Shown here piece by piece: positions 58,178 to 64,000 of a DNA stretch of 64,000 nt (position 1 is the stretch's first letter; every line of letters begins with the position of its first letter). Source of the DNA: Ramazzottius varieornatus (Eukaryota; Tardigrada; Eutardigrada; Parachela; Ramazzottiidae). The stretch spans positions 3,675,324 through 3,739,323 of the forward strand of contig BDGG01000001.1 in the NCBI GenBank assembly GCA_001949185.1, written 5' to 3'. Below the pieces are notes generated by a model, which was not told the DNA's origin, made no database searches, and saw only the letters and a program-made list of their open reading frames with translations. The translations under genes were made by a program, and so were the position numbers.

Positions 58178-59422
58178 ATGAATTCTTCCTTCCCCACAAT
58201 TCACACTTATGTGATTGTTGTAATATCGGCTTGCATCTCTATTGCACAATCCCAATGTGAGTTATCAACTTATCAACATAGCGACGTATTGTACACAATT
58301 TGTTGGTTTGCCTAGACAAAACTTGCTGACGCGTGTTTGACTTCCTTACAGTTTGTGGTCGTGCGCCGCCTATTGCACAAGCCCGGATCGTCGGTGGGCA
58401 GAGAGCTTTCTTCGGACAGATCCCGTGGCAAGTCTCCATACAGGCCTTCGGAACCCACTTTTGCGGTGCTGCCATCTTGAACGACAGATGGATCATCACA
58501 GCCGCCCATTGCGCTTCCGCGTAAGCTGGGAAAAGGACCTACAACAGCAAAAAATAAGATGGTTTTCTGTGGCGGCGATAATGTTCCTCGTTTTTAGGGT
58601 CCAACAGAACCAACTGCAGCTCGTTATCGGAGCCCTTGATATCACAAAGTTTGATGCTTTTCTGCAAATGATCCCCGAACAGCGTTTTGGAGCGGACCGT
58701 GTTATCCTCAACGAAAACTTCAACAGGAGACAGCTTCTGTTTGACATTGCTTTGATTCGTCTGGATGGGAGGATCAACTTTAACGGTCAGGCTCAGCCAG
58801 TATGCTTACCGCAGCAAGGAGAGGATTTCGTGGGATCTATGGGACTCATTTCCGGCTGGGGAAAGCTTGGCGAAAGTATGGAGAACCTTTCTCTACGAGC
58901 CAGCTGACATTAACGCGATGTCATTTTGCTTGTGGGAATATCGTTAACGTTTTCTACTTACAGATGACGTTGGGTCGTCGGCGCAGATGAACTTTGTTCA
59001 ACTGCCGGTTATGATGAACCGAGATTGCCAAATGATGTTCAGTAATCGAGATCCTCCTCAGAAAGTCATCATCCGTAACGAATGGATCTGTGCTGGATTC
59101 CGAGAAGGTGGCCGTGATGCATGTCAAGGAGACTCCGGCGGACCCATGACCGTTTTCAAGAATGGCGTCTGGGAACTTGCTGGCATCGTATCGGGTAAGG
59201 TCTGCGGAAATGTAAAAAATCGATCTTCAGTGAAAATCGTCCTGTGAAAAGCTAAATAGGGTAAACATGTCCAGCTAAAGTGATGAAAAGTCGCCTACCG
59301 CAGCTCTAACGTTGTCCGTTACAGGTGGATTTGGTTGTGCTAGAGCGAACTCGCCAGGTATCTTCACGCGTGTTGCAAGTTTCGTGGACTGGATCAACCA
59401 GAAAATCGCTGCGAATCCATAA
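58178..59422 (+). CDS. Secreted trypsin-like serine protease (S1 family)
   Basis: Five exons (58178-58256, 58352-58520, 58598-58875, 58964-59194 and 59325-59422) splice in phase. The start [25 protein letters not shown] is a signal peptide. Activation is predicted at R-IVGG ([19 protein letters not shown]). The catalytic triad is visible: His in TAAHC, Asp in DIALIRL and Ser in GDSGGP. The residue six before the Ser is Asp (DACQGDSGG), predicting cleavage after Arg or Lys. The C-terminus [14 protein letters not shown] is typical. The prodomain is very short, with no CLIP or other domain visible, so a digestive or extracellular protease is likely. Confidence 0.93.
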
Positions 59423-59844
59423 ACAATTTGGCAAAAATCAGTTATCTGTAAACTGATAACCGCAGTGATCTGAAGGCAAAGTAGATCTTTGTTCGTTTAT
59501 AAAGGTTTTTTTGTTACGTATCTCGTTTTCTTGTTGAGATGACGCGTGAGGTACATGTCCTCCTCCGGGAAACTTTCTCCCTGACGAAACTACGCATTGC
59601 AGTTTGTGATCCTACATTGCTTGTAAATGATAAAAGAATAAGTACGAGGTACTAACCTTTTTCCGCACCTATGACGTACCAGTTCCATCTTGGCAGACCG
59701 CTAAAACTTATCGAGAAGCAGAAGCGCCCGTTTCCGGGTTGAAGCCAATCATACTCACGGTTTATTTCTTCACGGGCTTCGAGCGAAGATGACGCTAGAG
59801 AACGACAGCTGGAGAAACTACTGTATTTTTCTTTTTCAACCTCA
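59423..59844. other. Short intergenic region
   Basis: This contains the protease 3' UTR and the upstream region of the small secreted-protein gene. Nothing else is recognised. Confidence 0.35.
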
Positions 59845-60209
59845 ATGATGCACACCACGGTAAGCGCGAGAACCCAATCTGTCTACTTGAGTTTCATGTC
59901 ATCTGAGATGCCTTGATATCTCAGCTGTGGGTATCGGCAGCAACGATGCTGCTGATTCTGCCTTGCTTAGCCCTGGGAGCTTCCAGCGCATACTGGAATG
60001 GAGGGGAGACGCCGGGAACTGATGAAGAAGTTGCGCGGAGGAACTGTGGCTTAGGACATCCAGCTCTGTACGGCATGGGCATGCCCGGCACGAGTGGTAT
60101 GTATGGAGCTGTTGGGATCACACGAAGAAGACCCTCCATCGAGCAGCGCAATCTAATCCCCTTGTACTTCAACCTTCGAAAAGATTACGAGCCAGAGAAG
60201 AAAGCTTGA
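59845..60209 (+). CDS. Small secreted protein of unknown function
   Basis: Two exons (59845-59859 and 59925-60209) give 99 residues. MMHTT joins in phase to LWVSAATMLLILPCLALGASS, forming a strong signal peptide. The mature part contains YWNGGETPGTDEEVARRN, a Gly/Met/Tyr-rich stretch (GLGHPALYGMGMPGTSGMYG), a basic ITRRRPS site and a charged C-terminus (RKDYEPEKKA). The RRR cluster could be a processing site, so a peptide precursor is possible, but I do not recognise the family. Without the first exon, translation could start at the inner Met (59958), with a similar signal. Confidence 0.6.
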
Positions 60210-60348
60210 ATGAGAAGTTTACAGCCTTCAGCGACCTTGCTTCATACGTTGTTTTACGGATATAAGATTTGATGGAGTGAAACAAAAACGGCCAAAGGAC
60301 TGTTTCAACCGCGACCAAACTTATAGACCACATCACTTATCAATTTAA

Positions 60349-61587
<1,239 letters not shown>

Positions 61588-62107
61588 CACGTCATCCATC
61601 CTGTGGCTGGCCAGGATCGGCGGAAGATGTTTCAAACTCCGGAACGTAAACTGAAGATCACGGGAGAAAAGGCAGACACGTAAAGGGGGAAGATCGCGGA
61701 GCTGGGAAAACTGAGTTGAAAATTTAAGAATCCCCTGTGTGACCTGTGCTTGCGCAACAGCCAGTCCCTCGGTGACCAGCTCCTCGCCCTGGGATCAGAC
61801 CCTGCAGACTGCAGACCGACCGGTAAGCCCGCGATATCAAATGTCATGTACAGTACTTGAGCAGGGGGCAGAATAGATCAGTAAGGCGGGGCTAGTTGGG
61901 GAAGTATGGAGCAAGAACAAGGAGAAAATTATCGTTAGTCTGCCAATCAAGATTGTCCAAGTAGGAGGACTTGTTTTCTAATTGGTCGTTTACGAGTATT
62001 CTTTGGTTTCATGCTCCACTCCATATGACGTAATCTGGCCACGCCTTACTGATCTACTCTGCCCACTGCTCATTTTATGAACGTGCCCCGGCTCGAACCA
62101 TCCCGTC
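61588..62107. promoter_or_regulatory. Head-to-head promoter region between METTL1 and the F-box gene
   Basis: The 520 bp separate divergent start codons. No gene is seen; both promoters should lie here. A short GC-rich self-complementary tract (CCTGCAGACTGCAGACCGACCGG) occurs near 61800. Confidence 0.4.
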
Positions 62108-63470
62108 ATGACTCGTGACCCTCAAGTGGAAAAGCACTTGTTGCGGATTATAATTACGGATCTCGGATTTTCGGAACGACACTCTGGCAGACTTTTGTGT
62201 CTGATCATGGACAATTTGCTGCTTCCCGTGCTTCATAGATCATCTCCTGGTTCGCGCATGCCTATGGAGCTTCCTATGGAAGACATCTCCCCACAAAGCC
62301 ATACGATGGAGGAGACGAAGGAGATCGATCAAAAGTTGGCAGAGGCTTCCGCCGGCACAACTATCCGCGACATCCCGGATCATCTTCTCATGGACGTCTT
62401 CGAGTATTTTGACGCTGTTACTCGTCTTCGCAAGCGAATGTAAGTTATCGCCGAGTTTATGGAAACCGTGGAAGCTAATACCAGACGGTTTTGCCAGGGT
62501 GTCCAAGGAATGGAAGGCCATGCTGAGCTCGCGCCAGCTAACAAGAAAACGCATCTTCCTGGACTTCGACATGTACTTCAAAGAGTCGGACCTTCCAGGC
62601 CGATTGAAGACTATAATGAAAGCCACGCCGACTACGGAGACGCTGAACCATTTTGAGAACAAGTTCAACCAAGTGCAAAGCCTCATGAGCAATTGCCTCT
62701 TTCGCCGTTTCGATGAAGCTGACACGCTGTATGTTCGCATCAACGAGCCTCTTCGCACTGTGGAAGCCTTGATCAAAGAGAAGAACTCTGACACGGCTGA
62801 AAAATTACGTGACATAGTTGAGAACGAGTTCATATCTCCTCTTCTGGCGTTCTCGCAGGCTCGGCGTCTCGTCTTTTGCGACAGTATGATGGAAGAGGAA
62901 TGCTTGGCTGTCGAGATTGTCGACGACTTCGATGCAGCTGGCGAGGACGAATGGGTGGACGTCCAATCACATCAAATCGGATTCAACCGCCCGCCATGGG
63001 CGAATTCTTACGTGGAAGAGATATGTATGCGAAACTGTGTGGTCGTTTTCGAGCCTATTGCGGAAAAATCCATGGAGCATCAGAAAGGATTTGTGGCTAA
63101 CTTGACATTCCAACTGGAAACTCGACCTCGTTACTCCGACATCATCTGTGCCGCCCTCGATGCTTCTACCTATCGGCCAACTCTTGAAACGTCATCCCAC
63201 ATCATCGCTAACATACTCACTTTTCACGAAGCGGAAATCGAGGATTTTCCCGGATTTTTGGAAGAAACACTGTGGGTAGCCTAATTTCATCCGCAGGAAT
63301 ACCGAAGACCATTACAGTATATATACTTTCACTCACCTGGTTTTGCGTTCTTTAGAAATGATGAAGTTGCGAATATCCCGGAAGAAATCAGCCGGAAGGC
63401 CCTCTCACAGATCGACTTTCCTAGTCTGAAGCATTCCTCCTTGTATCTTCTCCATAGAATTTACGGCTGA
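62108..63470 (+). CDS. F-box protein, putative SCF substrate receptor
   Basis: Exons 62108-62439, 62498-63271 and 63356-63470 join in phase. An F-box-like motif, IRDIPDHLLMDVFEYFD, continues across the first splice into VSKEWKAMLSSRQL. F-box proteins bind Skp1 and present substrates to cullin-RING ligases. The rest is mostly helical, with no WD or leucine-rich repeats that I can see, so the substrate-binding domain is unknown. The C-terminus ends LYLLHRIYG. Downstream in-frame Met codons (for example within RMPMELPMED) could be the true start. Confidence 0.7.
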
Positions 63471-64000
63471 ATGACGAACGCCGTCCGCTGAACATCCAGA
63501 GTCTCCGTCCAACTTTGCTCAGTCTTGTAAGAGGCCCGATTTTACTTTCTACGTCCGTCCGACTATCGTTCTTTCCGGTTTCTAAGCTTCTCGATTTTAT
63601 TTTAGAGCATGGTTAGTTCAGTCTGAAGATACAAAAATGTAGTTACAAATCTGGTTATATCTTGTGGCGAATAAACTGAAAAAGTGGCCGCTAGTTCGTC
63701 CATCCTTGGCAGATTATTGGATCATTATTCGCGAGTTAACCATCACTAGCTTCCGGTTGGCCTTTATGGTATTGAGTTTCAGGTGCTTTTTCCAATGTCT
63801 CGGACTTCCCAGCAGCGGCAGGTTATCTCCAAATTTGTACAGCCTGTTGGTAAACCTTACGACGTGAGTCACGTTGCAAAAACCAGTTTTCGATACATTT
63901 ATTGAAGGAGACCGTGTAGTACTCGGAAGGTAACTTGCGTACTTACTTTTTGAACCAGCTATTATTATGAATAAATTTGCTGCCTCGGTACTTCGTAGTT
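63471..64000. other. 3' edge, no supported gene
   Basis: This contains the F-box gene 3' UTR. A short frame from 63664 is open for 67 codons but shows no family feature. Confidence 0.35.

Overview
This is a eukaryotic nuclear window from a compact invertebrate genome. Genes have many short introns (mostly 50-150 bp) with GT/AG ends, both strands are used, and neighbouring genes are often convergent or head-to-head. No ribosome-binding sites, operons or phage features are seen. An Echinoid-type cell-adhesion gene with the EIIV C-terminus points to a panarthropod; a tardigrade is my best guess from gene compactness and roughly balanced base composition. That identity is inference, not proof.

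Layout: 0.5-8.8 kb holds exons of one or two type I membrane proteins, a decayed intron-containing hAT-family transposon (about 1.2-5.3 kb) and a dense array of imperfect inverted repeats (6.5-8.4 kb). At 9.2-9.6 kb there is a MITE-like element. From 10.0 to 20.6 kb come a carbonyl-reductase-like SDR (+), a delta14-sterol-reductase/lamin-B-receptor-family membrane enzyme (-), an SLC35F-type transporter (+) and the ER membrane protein NOMO (-). From 22.0 to 28.1 kb lies a 20-exon Slo1/BK-type potassium-channel gene (+). From 33.0 to 28.5 kb lies the Echinoid-like adhesion receptor (-). The 18 kb from 33.2 to 52.0 kb has no gene I can support, only short hairpins. From 52.1 kb onward are a secreted glycine-rich protein, ribosomal protein eS17 with an unusual RG-rich tail, an uncharacterised spliced locus, a trypsin-like serine protease, a small secreted protein, the tRNA (guanine-N7) methyltransferase METTL1/Trm8 (-) and an F-box protein.

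The most striking observation is in the Slo1-like gene. Its reading frame, splice sites, RCK domains and calcium-bowl ligands look intact. However, the potassium selectivity filter (TVGYGD in the family) is replaced without a gap by TLLDLS, and two of the three S4 arginines compared are asparagine. It therefore looks like an intact gene for a Slo-family protein that should not conduct potassium: a calcium-sensing pseudochannel or dominant-negative subunit. The second notable structure is the nested array of alternately inverted repeats at 6.5-8.4 kb, which would fold into long hairpins like hpRNA or miRNA precursors. A third is a small family of dispersed hairpins sharing GCACCTGC arms.
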